Notes: generated from the letters alone by a model not told the origin. Positions 1 through 10,114 are shown, numbered from the stretch's first letter. The stretch: 64,000 bases of DNA from Holophagales bacterium (GCA_016714815.1 JADKBZ010000014.1:62001-126000); one strand, 5' to 3'. Program-made: numbers and translations.

Positions 1-417
1 GAGGTCGCTCCCGGCGGCCGGCTCGGTCGCGCCGTAGGCGAAGAGGATCCCCTCTTCCGCAATCCGGCCGAGCCAGAGCTTCTTCTGCTCCTCGGTCCCG
101 CCGAACGAGATCGGGTCGGAGCCGAGGAACGTCGCGAGGACCCCCGTCGCCACGCCGAGGTCGATCGACGCGACGAGCTCGCACGCCCGGTAGACGTCCC
201 AGGCGCTCCCGCCGAAGCCGCCGTACTCCTCGGCGATGAAGACGAGCTGGATCCCGAGGGTGTTCGGGTTGCACATCTCGCGGATGGCGTCCTCGGGGAA
301 CTCGTCGTCGTGGTCGAGCTGCAGAAGCCTCGCGACGGGGAGCTTCTGCTCCGCGAAGTCGCGCAGGCTCTGGAGGGTCATCTCGAGGGCATCAGCCGGA
401 AGGCCGGACGTCTTCAT
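1..417 (-). CDS. Acyl-CoA dehydrogenase, N-terminal part (cut by window edge)
   Basis: Flavin-dependent alpha,beta-dehydrogenation of an acyl-CoA; the substrate cannot be read from this fragment. The 139 visible residues start at the ATG at 417, with the purine-rich GGAGAG about 11 bases upstream. They run through an all-helical N-terminal domain to the family signature YGATEPAAGSDL, which precedes the FAD/substrate-binding middle domain. The catalytic Glu and C-terminal domain lie outside the window. An LQLDHDDEFPEDAIREM segment matches the usual entry of acyl-CoA dehydrogenases. The branched-chain catabolic operon at 16564-22570 makes an isovaleryl-CoA-type substrate possible, but nothing here proves it. 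Confidence 0.9.
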   Translation of the reverse strand, partial: MKTSGLPADALEMTLQSLRDFAEQKLPVARLLQLDHDDEFPEDAIREMCNPNTLGIQLVFIAEEYGGFGGSAWDVYRACELVASIDLGVATGVLATFLGSDPISFGGTEEQKKLWLGRIAEEGILFAYGATEPAAGSDL

Positions 418-751
418 GGTGTCTCTCTCTCTCCGGCAACCCGGGCTCCCCCCGCGGGTTTCGCCGGACACAGGAAGAGGATCCTCGCGGATCCTCGGGA
501 TCGTCTGGGGCTGCTGGAACGGAGGGTTGGGAGCACGACGAAACGAGGCGCACTCTACGCGTCCCGGGGCGGAGACACAACCCGGGGAGAGGCCTTCCCG
601 AATGGTGCGTCGCAGCACGGGATCCCGGGGCTAACGCTCCTGTCTTCAGGAGGTTGGGCGCATCCGTTCCTCCGGAAGCGCCCAGAGCCGTCGTGCCCTT
701 CGGTTACCGCCGCCCCCTTCGTCGCCCGGTGGCGCAGCCCCCAGCCTCCTC
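418..751. other. Intergenic stretch, no gene recognised
   Basis: 334 bases between the acyl-CoA dehydrogenase start and the stop of the IPTL-CTERM gene. Open frames here lack coding character and a ribosome site. I see no clear hairpin with a T-run. The promoter of the acyl-CoA dehydrogenase gene must lie here, but no convincing -10/-35 pair stands out. Confidence 0.5.
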
Positions 752-1464
752 CTACGCCCTCCTGATGGCGAGGGCCCCGCCGGTCGCAAGGGCCGCCGCC
801 AGTGCCGCCAGCCCTATCCCGGACAGTGCAGGGATCGGTGCCTCCGCGCCGGCGACAACCGCGACCTGGATCTCGGCGATCCCCCCCGGGAAGGGGGTGG
901 CCGCCGATCCATCGGTAGCGTCCACGGGCAGAAGCATCTGAATGGCAGGGGCGGTGGCCGCATCGAAATCCATGGAGAACTGCACGCCGGTCGTGATTCG
1001 TGGTCCAGCCCAGATCGGGCCCGTCAAAGCGGGAACGAGACCGGAGACGTTCGTCGTCATCCACGACCCCGGGAAAGCCCCGGGAGCGGCCGGCGTCGCC
1101 GGGATCGTCGCAAGGAGAGTCCCCGGCATGCCGTTCAGATCGGAAAAGATCACGACGTCGTAGGGGGCGGGCGACGCATCGCCGCTGTACCCGGCGATGC
1201 AGACCGCAGTAGGCGTGAAGGGGAAGGCCGCGGGCACGAACCTCTGAACGAGGCTGCCGGCCGAGCCGGCAGGGAGACCCTCGGTCGGATTCCCGGACGA
1301 GTTGGAAATGCCGTTACAGGACGTTCCCGCGGGTATCGCGGCGGGGGCATTGCCCTGGGCACCGTGCCCCGAAAAGGGAGTGCCGGCAACTGCAGGCCAC
1401 ACACCGCCGCAGCTGCGATGACGAGACAGATGACGCCCAGTGCACGCGAGCGTGTCATGTTCAC
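752..1464 (-). CDS. IPTL-CTERM secreted surface protein (frameshifted)
   Basis: Predicted exported protein carrying a C-terminal sorting tail, IPALSGIGLAALAAALATGG followed by AIRRA. This has the layout of the IPTL-CTERM signal: motif, hydrophobic segment, basic end. A GTG start at 1464 lies 7 bases after AGGAGG and opens a signal peptide (TRSRALGVICLVIAAAAVCG). The body and the sorting tail lie in a different frame, so one missing base somewhere around 1340-1410 is needed to join them. The restored length is about 237 residues. The body has no recognisable domain; it contains paired features such as CNGISN and VCIAGYSG. By family analogy it would be handled by an exosortase-like system, but none is encoded in this window. 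Either a pseudogene or a sequence error; the other indels here favour the latter. Confidence 0.65.
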
Positions 1465-1651
1465 CCTTGAACCTCCTCATCCGGTTGTAGCGGCCATACC
1501 GGCCCCGTCGAAATGCTACGCCCGACGGCGCGATGTCTGCAATTGCATTCCTTCCGGCCATCGGCTCCGGACTCTCCCATGCGCGGCGGGCCCGACTCCG
1601 GTCGAGCGGTACCGCCACCGCGGCTGGTCCGGACTCCTGGGGGAGTTAAAT

Positions 1652-1727
1652 TGGAGCGGGCGACGAGGGTTGAACTCGCGACATCCAGCTTGGGAAGCTG
1701 GCGCTCTACCAACTGAGCTACGCCCGC
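1652..1727 (-). tRNA. tRNA-Gly (anticodon CCC)
   Basis: 76-nt cloverleaf on the minus strand with a perfect 7-bp acceptor stem (GCGGGCG/CGCCCGC), discriminator U and encoded CCA. The D-arm is GCTCAGTTGGTAGAGC and the T-loop is TTCAACC. The anticodon stem CCAGC/GCTGG encloses loop TTCCCAA, giving anticodon CCC (bases 1692-1694), which reads GGG glycine codons. Confidence 0.95.
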
Positions 1728-1824
1728 TCGAGGCGTGGGACGGATCTTTTACCGCGTCCGGAGTGCCCCGTCAAGAAGAGAGGGCCGGGAACAGGCAGGG
1801 CGCGGGAGAGCGCGGACGGGAAGA

Positions 1825-2442
1825 TCAGGGACTGGGAGGGGCCGCCCCTCCCCCGTCCTCCCCCCCGGCCGGAGGCCGTGCGGAGGCCCGGGCGATCGCC
1901 CCGGAGGCCCGGAAAACGTAGTGGACGCCCGAGGCGAGGGTGAGCAGGAGCGTCACAGGGAAGCAGACGTCGGCGACCCACGCCGGCATCCGGTCGATGT
2001 TGTTCATCAGGATCGCCACGACCGTCGAGATCTCGGCGAACGTGTTCGCCTTGCCGAGGAAGGTCGGGGGGAAAGACTTGATGCCGGGCGAGGGGGCCAT
2101 GACGAGGGCGACGACCACGATCAGGACGTCGCGCCCGACCGTCATGAGGACGAGCCAGAGCGGGATGTGGATGTTCGACGGGGTCGACTTCATCGCGAAG
2201 ACGATGAACGTGGAGACGAGGAAGAGCTTGTCGGCGATCGGGTCGAGCAGAGCCCCGAGGGGCGAGGCCATTCCGAAGTGACGCGCCAGGTATCCGTCCA
2301 CGAAGTCGCTGACCGCCATCGCGAAGAAGATCGCGAACGCCTGCATGTGCTCGCCCTCGATGATCGCGTTGATCAGGAAAGGCAGGGCGACGAGCCGGGC
2401 GAACGTCAGCAGATTCGGGAGGGTCCAGGGCCGGAGCTCCAT
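1825..2442 (-). CDS. pgsA: CDP-diacylglycerol-glycerol-3-phosphate 3-phosphatidyltransferase
   Basis: Makes phosphatidylglycerol-phosphate, the committed step to phosphatidylglycerol and cardiolipin, at the inner membrane. The 205-residue protein has the complete CDP-alcohol phosphotransferase signature D-x2-DG-x2-AR-x8-G-x3-D-x3-D, visible as DFVDGYLAR...GALLDPIAD at about residues 45-70. Several hydrophobic segments follow, then a Gly/Pro-rich tail. The start ATG at 2442 is 6 bases after the stop of the Crp-type gene, so it is likely the last gene of the block that starts at valS. The second family member in the window, pssA at 31942, supplies the serine branch; PgsA identity here rests on the LPNLLTFARL entry motif. 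Confidence 0.9.
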   Translation of the reverse strand: MELRPWTLPNLLTFARLVALPFLINAIIEGEHMQAFAIFFAMAVSDFVDGYLARHFGMASPLGALLDPIADKLFLVSTFIVFAMKSTPSNIHIPLWLVLMTVGRDVLIVVVALVMAPSPGIKSFPPTFLGKANTFAEISTVVAILMNNIDRMPAWVADVCFPVTLLLTLASGVHYVFRASGAIARASARPPAGGEDGGGAAPPSP

Positions 2443-2448
2443 CGCGAT

Positions 2449-3126
2449 TCAGCCGGGGGCGGCCGGTTCCCCCTCGAAGCGGACGTAGATGGCCTTCCCT
2501 TTCGGAACGATCAGGTTCTCGCGGGCCAGCTGGGACATCGTGCGCGAGACGGTTTCCCGGCTCGAGCCGATCGTGTCGGCGATCTCGCGCTGGGAAGGGC
2601 GGACGACGACGGTCCAGCCCCCTCCCGCCTTCCGTCCCCGCTCGTCGGCGAGATCGCGGAAGTAGCGGGCGAGGCGCCCCTTCACGTCGAGGGACGCGAG
2701 CCCCTCGATCGTCGCGTTCGCGTGGCGGAGCCGGCGCGAGAAGGTCGCGAGGAGAGTCCGGCTCAGGACGAAGTTCCCCTTGAGGAGATCGAAGAAGGCC
2801 TCCCGCGTCACCACCGTCAGCTCCGACCGCTCGGCCGCGGTCACGGTGGCGGAGCGGGGAGCGTCGTCCAGGAGGGCCATTTCTCCGAAGTGGTCTCCGG
2901 CCGAGAGGGTCGACAGGACGACCTCGCGCCCCTCTGGAGAGAGGATGGAGACGGCGAGCCGGCCCTTCACGAGGACGAAGAAGGAGTAGACTGGCTGGCC
3001 CTGGGTGACGATCCGCTCGCCTCGCCGGTACGTCCGTATCGTGGACGCCTTCGAGATCGCGATGCGATCGGCTGGTGAAAGCCCCTCGAAGAGGGCCACC
3101 TTCGAGAAGAGATCCGGGACGTTCAT
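2449..3126 (-). CDS. Crp/Fnr-family transcriptional regulator
   Basis: 225-residue cytoplasmic regulator with an N-terminal cyclic-nucleotide-binding fold (about residues 12-125) and a C-terminal Crp-type helix-turn-helix (about 150-215). The phosphate-binding cassette reads FGEMALLDDAPRSATV, including the Arg-Ser-Ala-Thr typical of real nucleotide binders. The DNA-binding helix reads SQREIADTIGSSRETVSR. There is no Fnr-type cysteine cluster. The ATG at 3126 follows GGGAGG at good spacing and overlaps the stop of the TPR lipoprotein as ATGA, so the two are probably translationally coupled. The ligand and targets are unknown. Confidence 0.88.
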   Translation of the reverse strand: MNVPDLFSKVALFEGLSPADRIAISKASTIRTYRRGERIVTQGQPVYSFFVLVKGRLAVSILSPEGREVVLSTLSAGDHFGEMALLDDAPRSATVTAAERSELTVVTREAFFDLLKGNFVLSRTLLATFSRRLRHANATIEGLASLDVKGRLARYFRDLADERGRKAGGGWTVVVRPSQREIADTIGSSRETVSRTMSQLARENLIVPKGKAIYVRFEGEPAAPG

Positions 3127-4482
3127 CTCGATCCTCCCTCGCGCCCGAGACGTGCGGCCTTCTCGAGAGCCAGGAGCGCCTCTCGACCGGTCACGTTTCG
3201 GGACGGCGTGTCGTGGAGTATCCCGCATTCGGAGAGCCGGGCGGGCGTCGTCGGCTCGGGGGCGAGGCACCCTTTCAGCGAACGCCCTCGGCCCGCCAGG
3301 AGAGCGATCTTTCGAAGCACCCCCGCCATTTCGCTGCGTGAGACGGCCGAGTCCGCTCCGACCCGGTGGGTTTCCGGCGAGACGGCGAAGAAGCCGAGTC
3401 CGATGGCCCTCACGAGCAGCCCCCGGTCGGCACGGTCGACGACGTCGACCGCGATCTCCCCTCCCGGGGGGACGAGCGCGTCCCGGACCTCGGGAACCGT
3501 CCACCAGAGGAGCGACGCGAGCTGGGCGCGGGTCAGACGCTGCGATTCCGCCGCCAGGCGCGCCGCCTCGGGAAGGTTCTGCACGCGGAACTCCACCCGC
3601 GCCTCCTCGGCTTTCGGCACGAAGGAGGGATCGGTCGCGGCCAGGCCTTCGTAGAGACCGGCGGCGTCCGCCCAGCGTCCGGCCTTCCTCGCCGCGTCGG
3701 CGGCGAACGCCGCCACGGCGGGGTCGGACGGCGCCCGTTTCCTCGCCTCCTTCGCCCAGCTCCAGGCGTCGTCGGCCCTCCCGCCGGCCGCGGCGGCGCG
3801 ACCGAGCAGGACGAGGCCGGCGGGCGAGGCCGGCTCGAGCTGGAGGAGGGCGTGCGCGGCCCGCCTGGCGGCGTCGAGGTCGCCGGAGGCCAGGGCGTTC
3901 TCCGCCTCCAGCCGCCGCTGGGCCGCAACCTGCGCCCGCAGCGCCTCGGCCCGTCCCTGGGCCCGCAGGTCTTTCGGCGCGAGGCGGACGAGGGCGCGGT
4001 AGCGCTCGAGGGCGTCGGCGGCCCGCCCGTCCGCGACGGCGAGATCCGCGTCGGCCTCGACGGCGGCGATCCAGGTCGGATGGGCCGCCGTAAGGGCCGC
4101 GAGGGCCGGCCTCGCCTTCTCCACGTCCCCGCCCGCCAGATCGACGTACACCGCGACGAGGGCGAACGAAACCGGCGCCGGTTCGCCTTTGGACCGCTTC
4201 TCCTGGAGCGACTTCATCGCCCCGGCGGCATCCCCCCGGCGGAAGGAAGCGAGGGCCGCGTCGAGGCTCCGGGCGTCCCGCGCCGAGAGAGGAGGGGGCG
4301 GTGCGCCGGTCCGGGGGTCCCGGTAGGCGAAAGCGCCGTCGGCCGCCGGCGGCAGGCCGGTGGCCGCGGGCGGCGGCGGTGCTGCAACCCCCGGCGAGCG
4401 AAGCGAAGAGCGCGAGAGTGCAGGCGGCGGTGGGCGCTGCCGACCATCCTCCGCGCCGGGAGGAGGGGGCTGGGAGGAGCAA
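3123..4482 (-). CDS. TPR-type lipoprotein (frameshifted near its N-terminus)
   Basis: Alanine-rich helical-repeat protein, restored length about 450 residues. Repeats resembling TPRs run from about residue 85 (LDAALASFRRGDAAGAMKSL) through a mid-region with DPAVAAFAADAARKAGRW. The C-terminal half contains RSEMAGVLRKIALLAG and two Cys residues. A lipoprotein-type leader ending LFASLAGGCS sits in another frame just upstream, and joining it to the repeats needs a one-base correction near 4350-4400, beside a G-run and repeated GCC codons. The start is uncertain: TTG at 4482 gives an RR-containing leader but has no clear ribosome site. The gene lies 14 bases after hfq and overlaps the Crp-type gene. 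Role unknown; a membrane-anchored scaffold is an inference. Confidence 0.6.
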
Positions 4483-4496
4483 GCCGATCGCGGGCG

Positions 4497-4745
4497 TCAG
4501 GACGCCGGCACCGGGGCCCCAGCGGCGGGACGGGCGGCCGCGGTGGGGCTGACGGACGCGATCGCGTGCTTGTAGATCATCTCCTCGCGCCCGTCGACGT
4601 CGAGGACCAGGGCGTATTTGTCGAAGCTCTTGATTCGCCCTAGGCGGGTCCGCTCGGAGAGAAGGACCACGTCGACGAGCGTGTTGTCCTTCCGGAGCTG
4701 GTAGAAGAACCCGTCCTGGACGTTGATCGGCGGCTTGTTGATCAT
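4497..4745 (-). CDS. hfq: RNA chaperone Hfq
   Basis: Hexameric Sm-like RNA chaperone that pairs small RNAs with mRNAs. The 82-residue product has the Sm1 motif (DGFFYQLRKDNTLVDVVLLS then GRIKSFDKYALVLD) and an Sm2 motif YKHAIASV, close to the canonical YKHAI. The C-terminal tail is short and Ala/Pro-rich. A GGGAG ribosome site precedes the ATG at 4745. It follows miaA by 21 bases, the miaA-hfq order seen in many bacteria, which supports both calls. Confidence 0.95.
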   Translation of the reverse strand: MINKPPINVQDGFFYQLRKDNTLVDVVLLSERTRLGRIKSFDKYALVLDVDGREEMIYKHAIASVSPTAAARPAAGAPVPAS

Positions 4746-4766
4746 CGGAATCTCCCTTCGAAAAGC

Positions 4767-5696
4767 TCAGGAGAAGAGTGGGTGCGACGCGGCGACGACC
4801 TCATCGACGAGGTCGGGCGCGTCGGCCCGGAAATGAAGAAGATCCGGTACGGACCGGAACCAGGTTTCCTGCCTCTTGGCATAGTGGCGTGTCTGGCGGA
4901 CGATGGACTCGGTCCACTCGTTCTCCGGAAGACGTCCCGATACGAGCTCGACGGTCTCGCGATAGCCGATGGCCGCCATCGCGGGGGCTGTCGCCGGCAC
5001 GCCCGCTACGAGGAGGGACCGGACCTCGTCGGGAAGCCGGGTCATGATGGACTCTCTGAACCTCCTGTCGATTCTTCCATAGAGGATCGGGCGCGGCAAC
5101 GTGAGGGCGACCTTCACCGACGGGCCTTCCCAACGCTCTCCTGGCCTCTCTCGAAAGAGGTCCGAAGGACGCCGGCCGGTGGAGAAGGCGATCTCGAGGT
5201 ATCGAATGGCACGCGCTCCGTCCCTCTGCGAGATCCGTGCCCCGCTTTCGGGGTCGAGGACGCCGAGCGCCCGGACGAGCCACGGAGCCCCGTGCCTCTC
5301 CTGGAGGATCCGGAGAGCCGCACGGAGGCGCTCGTCCCGAGGGGGGCCGACGAAGAGGCCATCGAAGAACGCTCGAACGTAGAAGCCCGTACCGCCGCAA
5401 AGGACCGGGAGGTTTCCTCGCGAGAGGATCTCGAGCGACGTGGCCCGCGCGAGCCGGGCGAACTCCCCCGCGCTGAAGGGTTCGTCCGGTTCCTTGATGT
5501 CGATGAGGTGGTGCGGCACTCCGCGGCGCTCGGCCACGGTCGGCTTGGCCGTTCCGGCGTCGATGCCGCGGTAGGCGGTGAAGGCGTCGGCGGAGATGAT
5601 CTCGCCGCCGAGCCGGAGGGCGACTTCGACGGCGAGAGCCGATTTCCCCGTCGCCGTCGCGCCAACCAGGGCGAGGACGCCCCGCGGCGCGCTCAC
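4767..5696 (-). CDS. miaA: tRNA dimethylallyltransferase
   Basis: Transfers dimethylallyl from DMAPP to A37 of tRNAs reading UNN codons. The 309 residues have the P-loop GATATGKSAL at the N-terminus, the GTAKP motif, HHLIDIKEP, and the LCGGTGFYVRAF segment that lines the catalytic channel. The segment after the P-loop reads SADAFTAYRG where most family members have SADSMQVYRG; the Asp is kept but the next residues differ. The GTG start at 5696 overlaps the comEC stop as GTGA. hfq follows. Confidence 0.93.
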   Translation of the reverse strand: MSAPRGVLALVGATATGKSALAVEVALRLGGEIISADAFTAYRGIDAGTAKPTVAERRGVPHHLIDIKEPDEPFSAGEFARLARATSLEILSRGNLPVLCGGTGFYVRAFFDGLFVGPPRDERLRAALRILQERHGAPWLVRALGVLDPESGARISQRDGARAIRYLEIAFSTGRRPSDLFRERPGERWEGPSVKVALTLPRPILYGRIDRRFRESIMTRLPDEVRSLLVAGVPATAPAMAAIGYRETVELVSGRLPENEWTESIVRQTRHYAKRQETWFRSVPDLLHFRADAPDLVDEVVAASHPLFS

Positions 5697-8090
5697 GGCA
5701 GCCCCCCGGCCAGCCCCGCGAAGGGGCGGGACGGGAAGATCCGCCCCTCCCGGAAGAGGAGCGACACGTCCCCGTGCAGATCGGTCCGGAAGACGGTCGT
5801 GCCCGCCGAGGCAAGGCGGGCCATCACCTCGGCCCCCGGGTGCCCGAAGCGATTTCGGCGGCCCACGCCGACGAGGGCGAGGCGCGGGGCGACCTTCCCG
5901 AGGAAACCGGGCGTCGTCGACGTGCGGCTCCCGTGGTGGGGCACTTTCAGGACGTCGGCCGAGAGGAACGCGCCCCGGTCGAGGAGGTCTCTCTCCGCGG
6001 CCGCTTCGATGTCTCCTGTCAGGAGGACCCGCCTCGTGCCGACGCGAAGGGAGAGGACGAGCGAGCCGTTGTTCTCCGGCGAGCGGACGTACGTTTCCGG
6101 TCCGGGGTGGAGGACCTCGAAGGGAACGCCGGCCGCGACGAAACGGTCTCCCGCTTCGAGCACCTCGACCGGGACCCGGCCGCGCGCCGTCGCCTCGAGG
6201 GCCTCGTCGAGGAAGAGGTTCCGCGGCGCCCCTCGCGGGAGGTAGATCCGGTCGACCGGCAGGAGCTTGAGGACCGCCAGGAGCCCCCGCGAGTGGTCCG
6301 GGTGGGGATGGGTGAGGACGACGGCGTCGAACGAGACGGCCCCGAGGGCCGCGATCCGCGGCAGGAGACGGGTCCGCCCGAAGTCGTAGGACGCGTCGAA
6401 CGTGCCGCCGCCGTCCACGAGGATCCGCCCCCGGTCCGTCACGATCAGGAAGGAGTCCCCCTGACCGACGTCGAGGGCGACGAGCCGCGCCTCGCCGGGC
6501 CGCTCGGCGGACGAGGGACGGGCTGACGCCAGAAAGACGAGGGCGAGAGCGCCCGACAGCGCTCCGATTCGCGGCCGCCGCCGGCGGAGCGTCCCGGCCG
6601 CCGCAAGGAGGACCGCAAGCAGCGCGACCTCCGCGAAGAGGGGCGTGGGAACGACGCGGACGGCGCCGAGCGCGTCAAGGAGACGGAGGATTCCGAGCAT
6701 CGCCTCGGAGAGGAGCGCGAGCGGTCCGAGCGCGAACGCGGCCGCGAGCGGCCCCGCGAGAAGAAGCGGCATGAGAAGCGCGGCCGCGAACAGGAAGAGG
6801 CTCGCCAGGGGGACGACGACGAGGTTCGAGAGGAGCGCGACGAACGGGACGACGTGGAAGACGGTCGCCTGGATCGGGAAGACGCAGAGCTCGGCGCCGA
6901 GCGTCGCCGCGATTCCGTCGGCCAGCGAGGCCGGAAGCCTCCGCCGGAGAGGGCCCGAGAAGAGCGGCGCCACCGCCGCGATGCCGAAGACGGCCGCGTA
7001 GCTGAGGAGAAAGCCGACGTCGAAGAGGTTCGCCGGGTCCGCCGCGAGGAGAACGAGCGCCGAGAGGGCCATGACCTGCGCGGGGGACGTGGGCCTGCCG
7101 AGGAGCCGGGCGCCGAGGTAGAGCGCGATCATGAACACCGCGCGCAGGACCGGCGCCCGTCCCCCAGTGAAGGCGCCGAAGGCCAGCGTCGCCACGAGGA
7201 CGAGACCGTCGCGAAGGGGGACGCTCGGGCGAAGCGGGCGGAGAACGAACGTCAGTCCGAGCGCCAGGAGCCCGACGTGGACGCCCGAGATCGCCAGGAT
7301 GTGCGCCACGCCTCCGTCGCGAAACGCCGAGACCGTCTCGGGCGCCAGCTCCGCCGTCTCCCCCAGGAGAAGGGCCTTCGCGAGGGCTGCGGCCTGCCGT
7401 TCGGCCAGGGGCGCTCCCTCGACGTTCCCGGCGAGCCGCGCACCGGTCGCACGGTGGAGCCGCACGAGGAACCCGAGCGCGCCCCGAGGCCCATCGACGA
7501 CGTCGATCTGGGCCGCTCCTTTCTGGGGCAGCCTCGGGCTGGGGCGCGAGACGGAAGGGGCTCGACGGAAGGGCGCCCGGATCGGGAAGCCGGAGCGGCC
7601 CGCGCAGCATCACCAGGTCGCCGAGGCCGGCGAGGGGCGCGGGATCGGTCTCCCCCGCCACGCTCACGACGATCTGACCCGGCAGCGCGACGGCCGATCC
7701 GTCCCGCTCCGCCGACTCGACGTCGAGCCTCGCAGACCAGAGCGAGCCGCTCCGGCTCCACCAGCCGGCGAGCCGTCCCCGGACCTCGAAGACGTTCGCA
7801 TCCGTCGACTCCGCCGCCGTCCTCTCCGCCGTCTGCCGGTCGTCGACGAGCGGCCCCCGCGAGCGGGCGTAGCCGGCGGCAAGGACGAACAGAAGCGCAC
7901 CGGCGGCCGCCAGGCGCCGTTCCCGCCGGAGGCCCGCGACGACGGCCGCGAGCGAGGCTCCCGCAAAGAGAGCCCCGAGGAAAGGCGCAGGTGAAACGGG
8001 GAGGGTGACCGCGAGGAGAATCCCGGCCGCGAACGCGACCGCCGCCGGGACCGCCGGAGCCGGCGCTCCGAGCGACCAGGAACGCTTCAC
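5693..8090 (-). CDS. comEC: ComEC/Rec2 DNA uptake channel (frameshifted)
   Basis: Inner-membrane channel that takes single-stranded DNA into the cytoplasm during transformation. The GTG at 8090 overlaps the methyltransferase stop as GTGA and opens a run of hydrophobic segments and an OB-like soluble region. The competence domain with HILAISGVHVGLL and many membrane helices follows. The C-terminal metallo-beta-lactamase-like domain carries LDVGQGDSFLI, THPHPDHSRGL and KVPHHGS. The first roughly 180 residues and the rest lie in different frames; a one-base correction around 7530-7585 gives about 798 residues, normal for the family. No other competence gene is visible in the window. Confidence 0.88.
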
Positions 8091-9375
8091 GGCCGCCGTT
8101 CCAGCTCGGCGAGCGTCTCCACATGGTGCGTTCCCGGGAAGAGGTCGAGGAGCGTGAGCGAACGGACGCGGAAGCGCGGGAGGAGGGCCGCGAGGTCTCG
8201 GGCGAACGTCGCCGGATCGCACGACACGAGGAAGAGGCTCCTCGGCCAGATCCGGCCGAGCGCCTGCCGGACGACGGGCGAAAGCCCCTCGCGCGGAGGG
8301 TCGGCGAAGACGAGGTCGAACGGCTCGCGCATCCGGGCGACGTGCGACTCCACGTCCTTCGCGACGGCACGCCCGCGCCCCGGGAGCCCTTCCGCGCGCC
8401 ACGCGGCGAGGTTCGCGGCCAGGTCGGCCGAGGAGAAGGCGTCCGATTCGACGGCATCGGTGTCGAAGCCCGCCTCGAGGAGGGCCGGGTCAGGAACCCG
8501 GCGCCAGCGTAGAGGTCGAGCGCCCCTCGAGACGTCCCGGCAGCAGCCGCAGCCCGGGCCACGGCGCGCGCCTCCTCGAGAAAGACGTCGAGAAGGAACC
8601 GGTTCCCCTGGAAGAACGAGGAGACGGAAACGCGGAAGCGGGCCCCGCCCACCTCGATCTCGAGGGTCGAAGGTCCTTTCGACGCGGCGAGTCGTCCCGC
8701 CACGACCACCCTTACTCCGTCGAGCGGCCCGTGAAGCGAGGCGGCGATCCGCTCGGGGGCGGGAACCCGGCGCTCGAACCGCAGCTCGCCGAGGAGCGGC
8801 GCGCCCGAGCGGCCTTCGAGGGTCTGCAGCTCGCACTCGGGGACGTTCGCCTCGGCCAGCGCCGCCCGAACCGCCGGAAGCCGCGCGAGAAGAGACCCGG
8901 AGACGACCTCGCACGAGACGAGGTCCGAGACCTTCGACGACGCCCGTCCGACGAACCCGAGCGTCCGGCTTCCGTCCCAGCGGAGGCGGCTTCGGAGCCG
9001 GTAGCTACGCGGGGACGGAACGAAGCGGACCGCCGGCACCTCTTCGTCCGGGACGCGGCCGATGCGACGGAGCGCGTCGCGGAGAAGCTCTTCCTTCAGC
9101 GTCCCGTGCGACTCGAGCTCGAGCGCCGGCCAGTCGCATCCGCCGCAGGAGCCGTCCCGCGCCCGCGGGCAGACCTCCGCGTCGGGCCTGCGGTGGGGTC
9201 CCGGCGAGAGAACGGAGACGATCTCGGCCCGGACGAGCCGGGGGCCGTCGGAGTGCGTTTCGACGAGGAGCCGGTCTCCGGGAAGGCCGCCGGCGACGAG
9301 CGTCACGGCCCCGTCCAGCCGCCCGAGGCCGTTTCCACCCGGGACGACGCGTTCGATCGTCAGCTCGCTCGACAT
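8087..9375 (-). CDS. 23S rRNA (uracil-5-)-methyltransferase, TrmA/RumA family (frameshifted)
   Basis: SAM-dependent methylation of a uracil C5 in RNA. An N-terminal TRAM-like region is followed by cysteines 69, 77 and 80 (CPRARDGSCGGC), suggesting an iron-sulfur cluster as in RumA. A SAM-binding segment LDLYAGAGF comes next. The C-terminal catalytic part has DPPREGLSP and SCDPATFARDL, whose Cys is the expected nucleophile. The last two pieces lie in different frames: one base appears to be missing at about 8485-8505, right after the SAM motif. The restored length of about 429 fits the family. The ATG at 9375 follows GGAGG in the 3' end of the preceding gene. Whether it is RlmD-like or another member cannot be settled by eye. 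Confidence 0.87.
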
Positions 9376-9379
9376 CGGT

Positions 9380-10114
9380 TCATCCTCCCAGCAGGGTCAG
9401 CGGCGTCAGGCCAAAGGCCTTTCGGACCGCGCGCCGCCGGATCGCGGAGTGGATTCGCCGCTGCGTTTCCTTCGTCAGCGTCGAAACGTCGCCCGCCTCT
9501 TCCTCGACGCGGCGCGCGAGACTCTCCCGCTCCGGTTCGTCCAGGGCCTTTTCGAGCTTCTTCACGAGGGCCTTCTCCGCCTTCCCGAGCTCATCCTCCA
9601 GCTCCTCGAGCCCGGTCGAGGGGTCGAGCTCCTCCACCGCCTCGCGAGCCGCGCGGAGGGCCCCGGCGGCCGCGTCCGTGTCGGTCCCCGCGGGAATCGA
9701 GGCTTCGGCCTCCCGGAGCGCCTCGGCCAGCTCGCGAAGGCGGGGCCCTCCGTCGAAAGGCGTGCTCTCCCCTTTCTCCTCTGCGGGCCGCGCGACGTGT
9801 GCGCCGACGAGCCCCCGCCGCTCCATCTCCCAGGCGACCTCCACCGCGTTGCCGCAGTACGAAAGGCTCGAGATCTTCGACGCGTCGCCCCGCGCACGCT
9901 TCCTCTCGAACGCGGTCCGGACGGCGCGGATCACCGTGTCGGAAGGGACGCCCGCCTCGCGCCAGCCCTTGATGAGCTGCCAGTCCTTCGGCAGGAGGAA
10001 GAATGGGGTCCCCCGCTCCTCGATGAAGGCTTCCTCGACACGGGTGCCGTAAGAGGCCTCGTCCTCCAGCGGCTCAGGCACGCCGGGGCGGGCGTCCGTC
10101 GGCGTTGCGGTCAT
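9380..10114 (-). CDS. Conserved hypothetical protein, helical, DNA-replication-like N-terminus uncertain
   Basis: 244 residues, function not recognised. The N-terminal third has the ordered pattern FFLLPKDWQLIKGWREAGVP...VIRAVRTAFERKRAR...SLSYCGNAVEVAWE. I recall this pattern as a short conserved module in proteins of unknown function from related phyla. The rest is charged and helical, rich in Glu/Lys/Arg and likely coiled coil (ELEDELGKAEKALVKKLEKA). The ATG at 10114 lies 41 bases inside the end of coaX in another frame, and the stop is 4 bases before the methyltransferase start, so it is clearly in the operon. Confidence 0.7.
   Translation of the reverse strand: MTATPTDARPGVPEPLEDEASYGTRVEEAFIEERGTPFFLLPKDWQLIKGWREAGVPSDTVIRAVRTAFERKRARGDASKISSLSYCGNAVEVAWEMERRGLVGAHVARPAEEKGESTPFDGGPRLRELAEALREAEASIPAGTDTDAAAGALRAAREAVEELDPSTGLEELEDELGKAEKALVKKLEKALDEPERESLARRVEEEAGDVSTLTKETQRRIHSAIRRRAVRKAFGLTPLTLLGG

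Noticed and set aside
418..751. Small genes between the acyl-CoA dehydrogenase and the IPTL-CTERM protein
   Set aside because: Open frames on both strands lack ribosome sites, codon bias and any recognisable motif.
3127..4447. Long N-terminal extension of the Crp-type regulator
   Set aside because: Arg/Gly-rich text without structure; the ATG at 3126 has a good ribosome site and the region codes for the TPR protein in another frame.
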